DNA of 64,000 nt, taken from the NCBI RefSeq assembly GCF_003667825.1, contig NZ_CP033043.1:2399501-2463500 (forward strand). The letters run 5' to 3'. The notes beneath the pieces are model-generated. The model was not told where the DNA came from and did no database searches. It saw only the letters and a program-made list of their open reading frames with translations. A program made the translations under genes and the position numbers. Source of the stretch: Metabacillus litoralis (lineage in GTDB: Bacteria; Bacillota; Bacilli; Bacillales; Bacillaceae). Positions 30,113 to 39,025 of this stretch are shown one piece after another. Each line of letters starts with the position of its first letter. Positions within the stretch are counted from its first letter, which is position 1.

Positions 30113-31081
30113 TTAGTCATTGTATAAATGACATGCAACAAAATGACCATTTATATTTTTATATTCTGGTCGAGTTGTTTTACAAATGTCCATACATTCT
30201 GAGCATCTTGTATGAAAGGCGCATCCTGCAGGAGGATTCGATGGACTTGGTATTTCACCAGTAATCGTAATTCTCTCACGATTATTTTCTGGATCTGCGA
30301 TAGGTACAGCAGATAGTAGTGCCTGTGTATAAGGATGCATCGGGTTCGTATAAAGTTCCTCACTATCAGATAACTCTATTAATCTACCTAAATACATAAC
30401 ACCCACTCGGTCACTAATATGACGAACAACACCAAGGTCATGAGCAATAAAGATATAGGTAAGTTGAAACTCATTTTGTATATCTTTCATTAAGTTTAGT
30501 ACCTGGGCTTGTATGGATACGTCCAATGCTGACACCGGCTCATCGGCGATAATTAATTTAGGCTTTGTCATAAGCGCTTTCGCAATACCAATCCTTTGAC
30601 GTTGTCCACCACTAAATTGATGTGGATACCTTCTTGCATGGTAGCTGCTCAAGCCAACGATTTCTAACATCTCTTGAACTCGTTTCTTTCTCTCTTCTTT
30701 TGAACCAATACCATGTACAATAAGGGGCTCTTCTAAAATTTTTTCAATAGAATGTCTCGGATTTAAAGAAGCATAAGGATCCTGGAAAACCATTTGTATG
30801 TCTCTTCGTGTTTTTCTTAATTCTGTTTTAGACAGGTTCCTAAGATCTTTATCTTCAAAAATGATGCTTCCGTCACTAGCTTCTATTAATCTCATAAGCA
30901 ATCGGCCTGTTGTAGATTTCCCACAACCACTTTCACCTACGATTCCTAATGTTTCGCCCTTTTTAACGAAGAAAGATAAATCATCAACCGCTTTCACTTC
31001 ACCTTGCTTTTTGCCAAGTAATCCACCATTTATAGGGAAATACTTTTTTAACCCGTTAACTTGAAGAAGTAACTCTGTCAT
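30113..31081 (-). CDS. Peptide transporter ATPase (DppF/OppF type)
   Basis: 322 residues. Walker A GESGCGKS, signature FSGGQRQRIGIAKAL, Walker B LIIADEPVSALD, and the C-terminal oligopeptide/dipeptide extension with Cys motif CAFHTRCSECMDIC that may hold an iron-sulfur cluster in this family. Overlaps the OppD-type gene by 26 bases. Confidence 0.94.
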   Translation of the reverse strand: MTELLLQVNGLKKYFPINGGLLGKKQGEVKAVDDLSFFVKKGETLGIVGESGCGKSTTGRLLMRLIEASDGSIIFEDKDLRNLSKTELRKTRRDIQMVFQDPYASLNPRHSIEKILEEPLIVHGIGSKEERKKRVQEMLEIVGLSSYHARRYPHQFSGGQRQRIGIAKALMTKPKLIIADEPVSALDVSIQAQVLNLMKDIQNEFQLTYIFIAHDLGVVRHISDRVGVMYLGRLIELSDSEELYTNPMHPYTQALLSAVPIADPENNRERITITGEIPSPSNPPAGCAFHTRCSECMDICKTTRPEYKNINGHFVACHLYND

Positions 31082-32075
31082 TTTTCTCTACTTCCTCCTT
31101 TCCACTATGCAAAAAGCATCGAACATTATGATCTTCTTTTTCCATTTTATATAGTTGAGGTGTTTCTTCTTGGCATTGACCAAACATTTCCTCACATCTT
31201 GCTGCAAAACGACATCCGTTTATAATACTTCCAGGTCGTGGAACGTTACCAGGTATACTGTATAACCGATCTTTTTTCCCTCGAATATCAGGAACCGATT
31301 TAATTAATCCCTTTGTATATGGATGTTTAGGATTTTTCAAGATTGTTTTTACGTCACCTTGTTCGACAATTTGACCGGAATACATAACAATTACCCTATC
31401 ACATACTTCTGCCACTACTCCTAAGTCATGAGTAATAAAAATGATTGATGTATTCATTCTTTCATTTAAATCTTTCATAAGAGATAGAATTTGGGCTTGT
31501 ATCGTAACATCTAGAGCAGTTGTAGGTTCGTCCGCGATTAAGACTTGCGGATTACAGGCCATCGCCATCGCAATCATTACCCTTTGCCTCATCCCCCCGG
31601 AGAGTTGATGTGGATAATCATTAACGATTTCATCTGCTCTTGGTATTCCAACTAACTTAAGCAATTCAATTGCACGCAGTCTTGCCTCTTTTTTCGCTAG
31701 ATTTGTATGTAACTTTAAAGCTTCAATTAATTGATTGCCTATTGTAAACAATGGGTTTAATGAAGTCATAGGCTCCTGGAAGATCATCGATATCTGATTC
31801 CCTCGGATACCTCGCATTTCTTTTTCACTAAATTTTGTTAGGTCCTTACCTTCAAATAATATTTCACCATGCTCAACCACACCAGGAGGGCTAGGTATTA
31901 ATCCCATTGTTGACAATGATGTAACACTCTTTCCACTTCCCGACTCTCCAACAATCCCTAAGATTTCGCCTTTATTTAACTCGAAACTTATTCCATCAAC
32001 TGCTGGGACCAGCTTTTTTTCAGAACGAAAGGATACCTTTAAATCTCTTATTTGAAGTATAGGTTCTTTACTCAT
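31056..32075 (-). CDS. Peptide transporter ATPase (DppD/OppD type)
   Basis: 339 residues from the ATG at 32075, which has an AGGTGA site upstream; a TTG at 32090 is also open. Walker A GESGSGKS, signature LSGGMRQRVMIAMA, Walker B VLIADEPTTALD, C-terminal Cys cluster CRFAARCEEMFGQC. First gene of a five-gene importer operon in the order ATPase, ATPase, binding protein, permease, permease. Confidence 0.94.
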   Translation of the reverse strand: MSKEPILQIRDLKVSFRSEKKLVPAVDGISFELNKGEILGIVGESGSGKSVTSLSTMGLIPSPPGVVEHGEILFEGKDLTKFSEKEMRGIRGNQISMIFQEPMTSLNPLFTIGNQLIEALKLHTNLAKKEARLRAIELLKLVGIPRADEIVNDYPHQLSGGMRQRVMIAMAMACNPQVLIADEPTTALDVTIQAQILSLMKDLNERMNTSIIFITHDLGVVAEVCDRVIVMYSGQIVEQGDVKTILKNPKHPYTKGLIKSVPDIRGKKDRLYSIPGNVPRPGSIINGCRFAARCEEMFGQCQEETPQLYKMEKEDHNVRCFLHSGKEEVEKNDRVTSSS

Positions 32076-32464
32076 TTGATCACCTACCAATTATCTTGTT
32101 AAAATTTTAAATTATTAAAATATAATGAAAGTAGTGAATATTATTACATAAAAAATATTCTAATATTGTCGTTTTTTGTCATATTGAAAGGACTTTCTTT
32201 CGACATATTTCGATATCACCACTTTAAACCTTTACTGCTAGCTTGCGTTAAAGAGTTAAATACATTAAGGAACATTGCAGAAAAAGGATCACACCCTCGC
32301 GCCACCTTTTTTTCAAAAAAGCTTCTAATTCTTTCTCAGGATAATAATCAAAATAATATCCCAATACATTAATAGTGATTTTACCTTTCTTATCATTACA
32401 ATGTTTCTTTACACAGACAAGGAGTTGGTTACTTTTTATACCAAGTATCTTTTTGGACAAACAA
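32076..32464. other. Intergenic region between mntR and the importer operon
   Basis: About 390 bases, AT-rich near the importer start (TATAAT-like sequences around 32118). A minus-strand frame of 81 codons ends at 32248 but starts inside the mntR terminator and lacks a ribosome site, so I do not call it. Otherwise nothing recognised. Confidence 0.45.
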
Positions 32465-32505
32465 AAAAGCGGTGAATGAGATTTAACTATCATTCACCGC
32501 TTTTC
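32464..32505 (-). terminator. Terminator of mntR
   Basis: AAAAGCGGTGAATGA and its exact complement (32465-32479 and 32490-32504) form a 15-bp stem one base after the mntR stop, with a T run on the minus strand. Confidence 0.92.
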
Positions 32506-32925
32506 TTACTCTTCATTATTTTTTTGGATATTCCGTAGTGATTGAATTCTCTCTTCTTTTTCTTCAAAATATTGAACAAGATCTCCAATTCGATCGATTG
32601 CATTCCAACTTAGATGATGCTCAATACCTTCAACATCATTATATATCTTATCTTGATCAACGCCGATAATAGTTAAAAACTGCTCTAGCAGCTCATGGCG
32701 ATAAACTAGTCGTTTTCCTGTTTTCTTCCCTTTATTCGTTAACACGAGCCCGCGATATTTCTCATAAATTAAATACTCATCTTTATCTAATTTCTGAACC
32801 ATTTTTGTGACGGAGGAGGGATGAACAGCCAATGCTTCTGCAATATCAGAAACACGTGCATATCCTTTATCTTCAATAAGTAAATATATTTGTTCGATAT
32901 AATCTTCCATACTAGGTGTTGGCAT
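32506..32925 (-). CDS. mntR: MntR, manganese-responsive repressor
   Basis: DtxR-family regulator of manganese uptake. 139 residues from the ATG at 32925 (GGAGGGG 5 bases upstream). Winged helix at 1-70 ([33 protein letters not shown]) and a dimerisation domain with metal ligands including Asp8, Glu11 and the His of [10 protein letters not shown] and GIEHHLSW. Lacks the SH3 domain, as B. subtilis MntR does. Confidence 0.96.
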   Translation of the reverse strand: MPTPSMEDYIEQIYLLIEDKGYARVSDIAEALAVHPSSVTKMVQKLDKDEYLIYEKYRGLVLTNKGKKTGKRLVYRHELLEQFLTIIGVDQDKIYNDVEGIEHHLSWNAIDRIGDLVQYFEEKEERIQSLRNIQKNNEE

Positions 32926-33150
32926 GTAGTCCCCTCCAGAATTGCCGATCTTTTTTAACGAAATCATTACAATTTTACATGAGTTTAAAGGTAATGACAA
33001 GGAATATTAGGAAAGCACTCCCAATTTCATGAGTGATCCTAATAAAGAACAAATTCTCCATGAGAAAATAACTTGATTGCTCATTTCTATAGCATTTTCA
33101 GGTAGTGTATTTAAAATGAAGTGACATTAAAATCTGTTGCGAGGTTCTTT

Positions 33151-33245
33151 TATCTTCGATTTTGAGGAGTTTATCTTCGATTTTGTCCATTTTATCTACG
33201 ATTCCTGAGATTTATCTACGATTATTGGGATCGTATCTTCGATTA
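33151..33245. repeat. Five direct repeats with 20-21 base period
   Basis: The 11-mer TATCTWCGATT begins at 33151, 33172, 33193, 33213 and 33234 (W is T, T, A, A, T). Spacing is 21, 21, 20, 21 bases, two turns of the helix. The unit around each copy varies. It lies in the roughly 410-base gap between mntR and the end of nrdJ, where no gene is seen. Function unknown. Confidence 0.85.
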
Positions 33246-33293
33246 GATAAAATTCACCATTTTTCGACATGATGAATTTCACTCCTCCTCATA

Positions 33294-33328
33294 TAAAAAG
33301 GACCTGACATGGTCAGATCCTTTTTAAA
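33294..33328 (-). terminator. Terminator of nrdJ
   Basis: AAAAAGGA(C)CTGAC and GTCAG(A)TCCTTTTT around a 3-base loop, just behind the nrdJ stop, T run on both strands. Confidence 0.85.
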
Positions 33329-33336
33329 AGTTCATA

Positions 33337-35103
33337 TTATAACCCGCACTTCAATTGTGCTCCACAGCTCGTACATGTGTTACAGCCGCCTAAATCTTCA
33401 ACTGTACCTTCACGACAAACCGGGCAAGTGTTCCCTACTTCATTACCAATTGTAACGTCTGTTGAACGAAGGTCATTTATAGTATCTACAAGTACTACTT
33501 TCCCTTTTTCTTTCGGAACAACTTCTTCGTCACTATCATCAAACGTATTTTCTTCTGCTTTTAATGTTAAAACTTGTGTGTCACGGCTACCATCTACATA
33601 AACAGTACCGCCTTTTGCTCCACCTTTATATAAACGCTCATACACTTTTTCAACTTGCTCAACTGTGTAACCTTTAGGAGCATTTACAGTTTTACTGATC
33701 GAACTATCAATCCAACGCTGGATAACACATTGTACGTCAGCATGTGCTTCCGGTGCTAATTCCATTGCTGATACGAACCATGATGGTAGGTTATTCGCAT
33801 CTGTTTCTGGATGTTGATCTAAATATTCTTGAACGATATCCGCTTTTACTTCAATGAACTTCCCTAAACGCCCGCTACGGAAGTAAGAGAATGAGAAGTA
33901 AGGCTCAAGGCCTGTTGCGACGCCAACCATTGTTCCTGTGGATCCAGTAGGAGCAACAGTCAATAGATGTGAATTACGAATTCCGTATTCTTTTACACCT
34001 TCACGAATATCTTCAGGCATTTTGCTCATAAAGCCTGTTTGTGTGAATGCTTCTCTTAAACGATTTGTTTCTGCTTCTTGTTCATTAGTTAAGAACGGGA
34101 AGCTTCCCTTTTCTTTAGCAAGTTCAATAGATGCACGGTATGCAGTAGTAGCAATCGTTTCAAATACTTTATCTACTAACTGATTACCTTCTTCAGAACC
34201 GTACTCTGTTTCACAATAGATTAGTAAGTCATGAAGACCCATTACACCAAGACCGACACGACGCTCACCTAGAGCTTGATGTTTGTTTTCTGGTAAGAAG
34301 TATGGAGTTGCATCGATTACGTTATCTTGCATTCTTACTCCTACTTCAACTGTTTTTCTAAGCTTATCGAAGTCAACAGTTTTTGTTTCTTTGTTTGCCA
34401 TTTCCGCAAGGTTCACTGCTGCTAAGTTACAAACGGAATATGGCGCGAGGGGTTGCTCGCCACACGGATTTGTCGCAACAACTTGTTGACCATATGCTTT
34501 AGCATTTGTCATGTCGTTTGCATTATCTATAAAGAAAATACCTGGCTCTGCTGAATACGTTGCACAAATATTAATTAAGTTCCAAAGCTCTTTTGCTTTA
34601 ATTTTGCGGTACGTACGAACTTTGTAGCCTTGACCCGCCCATTCACGTACATCCCCAACTTTATGCCAGTTTTCATTGTATTCGTTCATTTCTTGCTGAG
34701 TGTAGCTCTCTACATCTGGGAATCGAAGCTCATATTCGGCATCATTCTCAACGGCTTCCATAAAATCTTTTGTTAAAGTAACAGAAATATTTGCTCCTGT
34801 TAAAAACTCTGAATTATGAACACTGTAAGTACCGCCAGTACGTAGTTTTAACTCTGCGTCTTTAATAATCTTTTCACTAAATCCACCTGTGCCCGGAATT
34901 TGCTTGTAGTTCACAATTCCTTGATACATATCAATTTCTTGTTGTGTTAGTGGTGTGAATTTTAATTTATCTTGAGCGTATTTTTTAATCGCTTCATCGT
35001 TTGTGTTTTCAATTAGGTAACGTAAAATTCTTGGGTTTTGCATTTTTGAGATAATGAATTCTATGATGTCAGGATGCCAGTCTGCCAGCATGATCATTTG
35101 CGC
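33337..35103 (-). CDS. nrdJ: NrdJ, B12-dependent ribonucleotide reductase, exon 2
   Basis: Codes for the last 588 residues of an adenosylcobalamin-dependent (class II) ribonucleotide reductase. It begins AQMIMLADWHPD, directly continuing exon 1, and holds the active site NPCGEQPLAPYSVCNL (conserved Asn, radical Cys, Glu) and a C-terminal zinc-ribbon and redox tail with CPVC, CNTC, CGAQ and the final CGL. Joined to exon 1 (36353-37147) the protein has 853 residues, normal for the family. It has no own ribosome site; translation needs RNA splicing of the intron at 35104-36352. Confidence 0.95.
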   Translation of the reverse strand, partial: AQMIMLADWHPDIIEFIISKMQNPRILRYLIENTNDEAIKKYAQDKLKFTPLTQQEIDMYQGIVNYKQIPGTGGFSEKIIKDAELKLRTGGTYSVHNSEFLTGANISVTLTKDFMEAVENDAEYELRFPDVESYTQQEMNEYNENWHKVGDVREWAGQGYKVRTYRKIKAKELWNLINICATYSAEPGIFFIDNANDMTNAKAYGQQVVATNPCGEQPLAPYSVCNLAAVNLAEMANKETKTVDFDKLRKTVEVGVRMQDNVIDATPYFLPENKHQALGERRVGLGVMGLHDLLIYCETEYGSEEGNQLVDKVFETIATTAYRASIELAKEKGSFPFLTNEQEAETNRLREAFTQTGFMSKMPEDIREGVKEYGIRNSHLLTVAPTGSTGTMVGVATGLEPYFSFSYFRSGRLGKFIEVKADIVQEYLDQHPETDANNLPSWFVSAMELAPEAHADVQCVIQRWIDSSISKTVNAPKGYTVEQVEKVYERLYKGGAKGGTVYVDGSRDTQVLTLKAEENTFDDSDEEVVPKEKGKVVLVDTINDLRSTDVTIGNEVGNTCPVCREGTVEDLGGCNTCTSCGAQLKCGL

Positions 35104-36352
35104 CTTATAAAAATGTTACGTTGATTCGTTAGATCAACTCTCTAAGTCACCTTAGAGTTCAGACCATATCTTACACTCTATCTGAGTGCCCTCGCACTTC
35201 GGGATCACTTAATCCCTACTCTACTCACTTCCGCCATGTATGACGTGTTTTCGATGGTCGTTGAACCTTCTCCATAATAGGAGCTTGGCTGCTGATTGTC
35301 TTTATCCACTTACTGTTTTTAAGCATTCACGCTTACCGTTTCCAGTTACGTTGTAGCCAGTAAGTCATGTATGATGCATTTTACATTATCAAAATTATTT
35401 AATATGTCATCTTCCCAAAAACGGACTATTTGAAATCCGTTTTTTAAGGCAATCTCATTTTTTTCAATATCTATTTTTATCCTCTGTATTTGCCACTGCA
35501 TAGGTTCAGGATAAAATTTTGGATTTGCATGCCAGTAGTCACCATCACATTCTATAATTAATTTATGCTCTATTAAAAGAAAATCAAATTGTCTGCCTTT
35601 CAAAACAAAAGAGTATTTGTATTTTATATTGAGTCTCTTTAAATACTCCTCCATTAACCTTTCAATTGTTGTTTTTTTAAAGACTTGATTTTCCATTTGT
35701 TTCAATATAGATGCACGAATCTTATCTATGGTCTCTTTACTATAAATCCCAGTTTTACCACTATTCCAAGAAGGAGTTTTATTTAACTTTCTAGTTTTTG
35801 CTGTTTTATTAATTATAGTCCTAAAATGTTCCTGCTTTTGTTCATTGCTCATTGAATGATGCCAATTAGCAAGCTTTTGTGATTTTAACTTTCGTGCACA
35901 TATTTGACTACAGGTTTTGGTACCTCTATGTTTAGCCTCAAACTTCTTACCGCATGTTTGGCAAACTAATGGTTTTCCTTTAGCACCACATGAAATACTA
36001 CAAAACTTGTTAGGCTTCCCTCTTCTTAATGTTACAAGCCTTCGACATAACTCATATGCACATTTCAAGTCATTGTCTTGGTAATAGTGTTTTAAAAGGT
36101 ATTCATTTAATGTAAGACCATGTTTCTTTAGATGTGACGTGAACTTCCCTTGTTTGTTATGAGATATTTGAAAATGACATATTTTACATTCTTGTAATTC
36201 AGATGCATCATATGGTTTTATCATTTTTAATTCACCTCTAGTTAATTATCTTTCAATTATGAAGATCTAGAAGTAATTAATAACTTAAACCATAAAGAGT
36301 TTCCAGCAATTCACGAGGTTTTTTATAGACGAGGCACGCGTTATTGTACTCT
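35104..36352 (-). ncRNA. Group I intron in nrdJ
   Basis: Read on the minus strand, exon 1 ends GACGAGGT and the intron start contains GCCTCGTC, giving P1 with the diagnostic U-G wobble at the 5' splice site. The bases just before (GCGT) can pair with the first bases of exon 2 (GCGC) as P10. Core sequences typical of subgroup IA appear: GGTTCAACGACCATCGA at 35251-35267 and AAGATATGGTCTGAACTC near 35155-35172 (P3/P7). The intron ends in G before GCGCAAATG. Removal restores GGSRRG-AQMIML without frame change. Contains one ORF. Confidence 0.92.
35346..36224 (-). CDS. Intron-encoded Vsr-like homing endonuclease
   Basis: 292 residues inside the group I intron, same strand, with an AGGTGA site 8 bases before the ATG. 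N-terminal Cys2-His2-like finger (CKIC, HLKKH around residues 13-35), two more Cys clusters (55-79 and 88-109) probably binding DNA, a NUMOD-like TPSWNSGKTG stretch, and a C-terminal Vsr/DUF559-type nuclease fold (FDFLL 213-217, LIIECDGDYWH 222-232, GFQIVRFWEDDIL 263-275). Closest characterised type I recall is the EDxHD enzyme of a Bacillus phage recA intron. Presumed to cut intronless nrdJ. Confidence 0.85.
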   Translation of the reverse strand: MIKPYDASELQECKICHFQISHNKQGKFTSHLKKHGLTLNEYLLKHYYQDNDLKCAYELCRRLVTLRRGKPNKFCSISCGAKGKPLVCQTCGKKFEAKHRGTKTCSQICARKLKSQKLANWHHSMSNEQKQEHFRTIINKTAKTRKLNKTPSWNSGKTGIYSKETIDKIRASILKQMENQVFKKTTIERLMEEYLKRLNIKYKYSFVLKGRQFDFLLIEHKLIIECDGDYWHANPKFYPEPMQWQIQRIKIDIEKNEIALKNGFQIVRFWEDDILNNFDNVKCIIHDLLATT

Positions 36353-37147
36353 ACCTCGTCTTGATCCACCCTGCTCAACAAGATGAGTCAACTTCGCAAT
36401 ATCATCTAACCATGAAACCGAACCAGATGATTTTCCGTTAACACCTTTTGCAAGTGTGTTTCGTGGTCGTAATGTTGAACCGTTCGTTCCAACACCGCCA
36501 CCTCGGCTCATGATTTCCATTACCTGCTTACGGTGCTCTGAGATTCCTTCACGTGAATCTTTTACAAATGGCATTACGTAGCAGTTAAAATAAGTTACTT
36601 CTGTTCCTGCACCAGCTCCATAAAGAACACGGCCGGCTGGAATAAAGTTTAGATTCACAAGCTCTTGATAGAACTTTTCAAACCATTCTTGACGTTTTTC
36701 TTCTGTTGTTTCAACCGATGCTAATCCCGTTGCATTTCTTTTTGCAATTTGTTCGTAAAAGATTTCAAGTGGTTTTTCAATGACGTCTAACGAGCGTTTT
36801 ACGATTCCTGTTTCCACTTCCTCAGGTTTGTCTAGTGAGTGTCTATACTCCTCATCGACTAGAACACTTGCCGTTTTTGCTTCCCAATCGATTGACTTGA
36901 TATACCCAAGTCCTCTCGCTGGAAATTTAGGGTCTTCTTTAATTGTCAAGACGACGAAGTCCCCTTCAGATAACGTGATTTTTTCCGTATCTTTAAATGT
37001 GTAACGATCTAGCATAACTAGTCTTGAAACACCCTTATGAGTTAACTTCATATCTTTTGTAATAGGATGAACTTGTGGGAATGCACTAATATCTTTATTA
37101 AGCTTCTCCACATCTAAGCTCATCTTCTGCTCAGTAACAACTGTCAT
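36353..37147 (-). CDS. nrdJ: NrdJ, B12-dependent ribonucleotide reductase, exon 1
   Basis: 265 codons giving the N-terminal part of the enzyme that reduces ribonucleotides with adenosylcobalamin in the cytoplasm. Includes the RNR N-terminal segment and RVLYGAGAGTEVTYFNCYV, MSRGGGVGTNGSTLR and the GGSRRG end. Reading on into the intron gives only RVQ and a stop at 36341. The ATG at 37147 has GAGGAG upstream. With exon 2 it forms an intact 853-residue protein. Confidence 0.95.
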
Positions 37148-37210
37148 TGTACCAACTCCTCTATCTTTCTAGTAAATCTTCTGATTTAATTTATCATATC
37201 CAAATGTATT

Positions 37211-37226
37211 ATTCAATATATAGTGT
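37211..37226 (-). promoter_or_regulatory. NrdR box 1 upstream of nrdJ
   Basis: ATTCAATATATAGTGT is close to the 16-base palindromic NrdR consensus (ACACWATATATWGTGT). It lies downstream of the candidate -10 element and 33 bases from box 2, the usual three-turn spacing of paired NrdR boxes. Confidence 0.7.
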
Positions 37227-37240
37227 CTAGTTTCTCACAA

Positions 37241-37268
37241 ACAATACTACATATAGTTTTTAGGTCAA
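37241..37268 (-). promoter_or_regulatory. Candidate nrdJ promoter with NrdR box 2
   Basis: On the minus strand TTGACC (37263-37268) and TATTGT (37241-37246) are 16 bases apart, a fair sigma-A promoter. The spacer and -10 flank hold the second NrdR-like box (CTACATATAG at 37247-37256). NrdR would block polymerase here when dATP is high; NrdR control of nrdJ is known in other bacteria, so this is an inference by position. The rest of the 376-base gap holds nothing else I recognise. Confidence 0.6.
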
Positions 37269-37523
37269 CTATTTTTCATTTTGTCAAATTGATAACTTAT
37301 TAAAAAAGAAAGCAAATGAAAGGTTTATAATGATTTATGAGCAAAAAAGGGGATTTTTGAAGAATTTTGTCACTTGCATGATGTTTTGTGTCGGGAAATG
37401 TTGCTGCATCAAGCTTTCATTACTTTCAAGTTTGTAAAATTACTTTTCGTCAAAGTTCTACAAGTCTGACTTCTTCTAAAATAATAAAGGACGCAATCAT
37501 TTGAGATCACGCCTCTTCATCAT

Positions 37524-38360
37524 TTACCTTTTAAAATTCCACTCGTCACTTTCATACTTATTCTTAGCAATTTCATTTACATAAGCTTCTTCTTCACTTG
37601 TTAATGTATAAGACTCAAGCTCTATTTTAAGGCCTTTTTCGAAGCCTTCTTTAAATGCCTTTTTTGCCTCATCAATTGTTACTGGCTCAGCTCTTAGTTC
37701 ATTTGTCGCCACGGCTTTATTTTTAAAAGCACGCTGCATTCTCTCTTTTACACGATCATTAGGATACTTGAATAAGTTAAATAACATATCTTCATCAAGA
37801 TCTAGTAGTATCGATCCATGCTGAAGAATTACACCCTTTTGCCGTGTCTGTGCACTTCCCGCGACTTTACGCCCCTCAACAACAAGCTCATACCATGATG
37901 GGGCATCGAAGCAAACAGCCGAACGAGGTGATTTCAAGCCAGCCTTTTCTTCATCTGTCCGCGGTATAGCAAAATATGCATCAAGACCGAGGTTTTTAAA
38001 GCCCTCTAGTATTCCTTCAGATATTACTCTGTAAGCCTCTGTTACAGTTTTAGGCATTTCAGGATGCTCCTCTGAAACAATGACACTATATGTAAGTTCT
38101 TGGTCGTGAAGCACTCCTCTTCCACCGGTTGGTCTTCTTACAAACCCTAAACCATATTTTTTTACAGCTTCTAAATCAATTTCTTTTTCTACCTTTTGAA
38201 AATATCCAATTGAAAGAGTTGCCGGATTCCAACCATAAAATCGTATTGTTGGAGGAATCTTTCCTTCACTATGCCATTCTAAAAGCGCTTCGTCCAAAGC
38301 CATATTATATGCTGGTGAACAATTACCAGAATCAATGTATCTCCAAACTTCTTTTATCAT
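37524..38360 (-). CDS. lipM: LipM, octanoyl transferase
   Basis: Transfers octanoate from acyl carrier protein to GcvH in lipoic acid synthesis. 278 residues from the ATG at 38360, equal to B. subtilis LipM; an upstream open ATG at 38381 adds seven untypical residues. Signature [19 protein letters not shown], catalytic Cys in [15 protein letters not shown] and the Lys of [20 protein letters not shown]. The glycine cleavage genes nearby are users of lipoyl-GcvH. Confidence 0.95.
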   Translation of the reverse strand: MIKEVWRYIDSGNCSPAYNMALDEALLEWHSEGKIPPTIRFYGWNPATLSIGYFQKVEKEIDLEAVKKYGLGFVRRPTGGRGVLHDQELTYSVIVSEEHPEMPKTVTEAYRVISEGILEGFKNLGLDAYFAIPRTDEEKAGLKSPRSAVCFDAPSWYELVVEGRKVAGSAQTRQKGVILQHGSILLDLDEDMLFNLFKYPNDRVKERMQRAFKNKAVATNELRAEPVTIDEAKKAFKEGFEKGLKIELESYTLTSEEEAYVNEIAKNKYESDEWNFKR

Positions 38361-38535
38361 GTTGTAACCCTCTTTGTTCATTAATTTTACTTATTTAGTC
38401 TAGCAGAACTTTTATAAGAAGAAAATAATATTGCATGTAACCTGATGACATTTCAGACAAGCTCTTATATAATAATAGAAGTCTTATAAGAGTTCTTATG
38501 AGCTACAAACAAAGATATTAAAGGGGTCGAGAGCA

Positions 38536-38916
38536 TTGACAATAACTATTTTATTTATCATTTTAGCAGCCGCTTTAATTGCGTACACTGCTTTTAACTT
38601 TTTCTACCAACGTAAAATAATGAAGCAATTACCTGAAGAAGATTTCCGTGCAGGCTATCGTAAAGCACAATTAATTGATGTTCGTGAACCAAATGAGTTT
38701 GAAGGTGGACATATTCTTGGAGCTAGAAACATCCCGCTTTCTCAGTTACGTCAACGTTTAAAGGAAATTCGTCCAGATAAGCCAGTCTACTTATATTGCC
38801 AAAACACAGTTCGTAGTGGTCGTGCCGCACAAATGCTGAAACGTAAAGGCTATAATGACTTAAACTGCTTAAAAGGTGGTTATAAAAACTGGACAGGTAA
38901 AGTTAAAAAGAAATAA
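38536..38916 (+). CDS. yqhL: YqhL, membrane-anchored rhodanese
   Basis: 126 residues from a TTG start (AAGGGG site 9 bases upstream). One N-terminal membrane helix (4-23), then a single rhodanese domain with the active-site loop YCQNTVRSGRAA (nucleophilic Cys). Expected to move sulfur; physiological partner unknown. Confidence 0.93.
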   Translation: MTITILFIILAAALIAYTAFNFFYQRKIMKQLPEEDFRAGYRKAQLIDVREPNEFEGGHILGARNIPLSQLRQRLKEIRPDKPVYLYCQNTVRSGRAAQMLKRKGYNDLNCLKGGYKNWTGKVKKK

Positions 38917-38929
38917 TAGATAGAACCTA

Positions 38930-38998
38930 CAAGAAGCGACTAACAACACGCATACCTAGACTACGTTTGGGATGTGAGTGTCAGTCTGCTTCTTTTTT
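38930..38998 (+). terminator. Long imperfect hairpin behind yqhL
   Basis: AGAAGC at the left pairs with GCTTCT at the right, with further inner pairing (ACAC/GTGT), followed by TTTTTT. Reads as a terminator for yqhL on the plus strand; the stem is long and interrupted. Confidence 0.5.
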
Positions 38999-39025
38999 AT
39001 TTATTTCCTATTGAGGAGTGATGAT

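Noticed and set aside
32248..32493. 81-codon minus-strand frame between mntR and the importer
   Set aside because: Its start lies inside the mntR terminator, there is no ribosome site, and I see no family resemblance.
35346..36224. Intein instead of intron in nrdJ
   Set aside because: The flanking frame has a stop right after exon 1 and the inner ORF has its own start and ribosome site, so it is not in-frame protein splicing.
33337..37147. Frameshifted or broken nrdJ pseudogene
   Set aside because: The interruption has full group I intron splice signals and an intact intron ORF, and removal restores the frame exactly.
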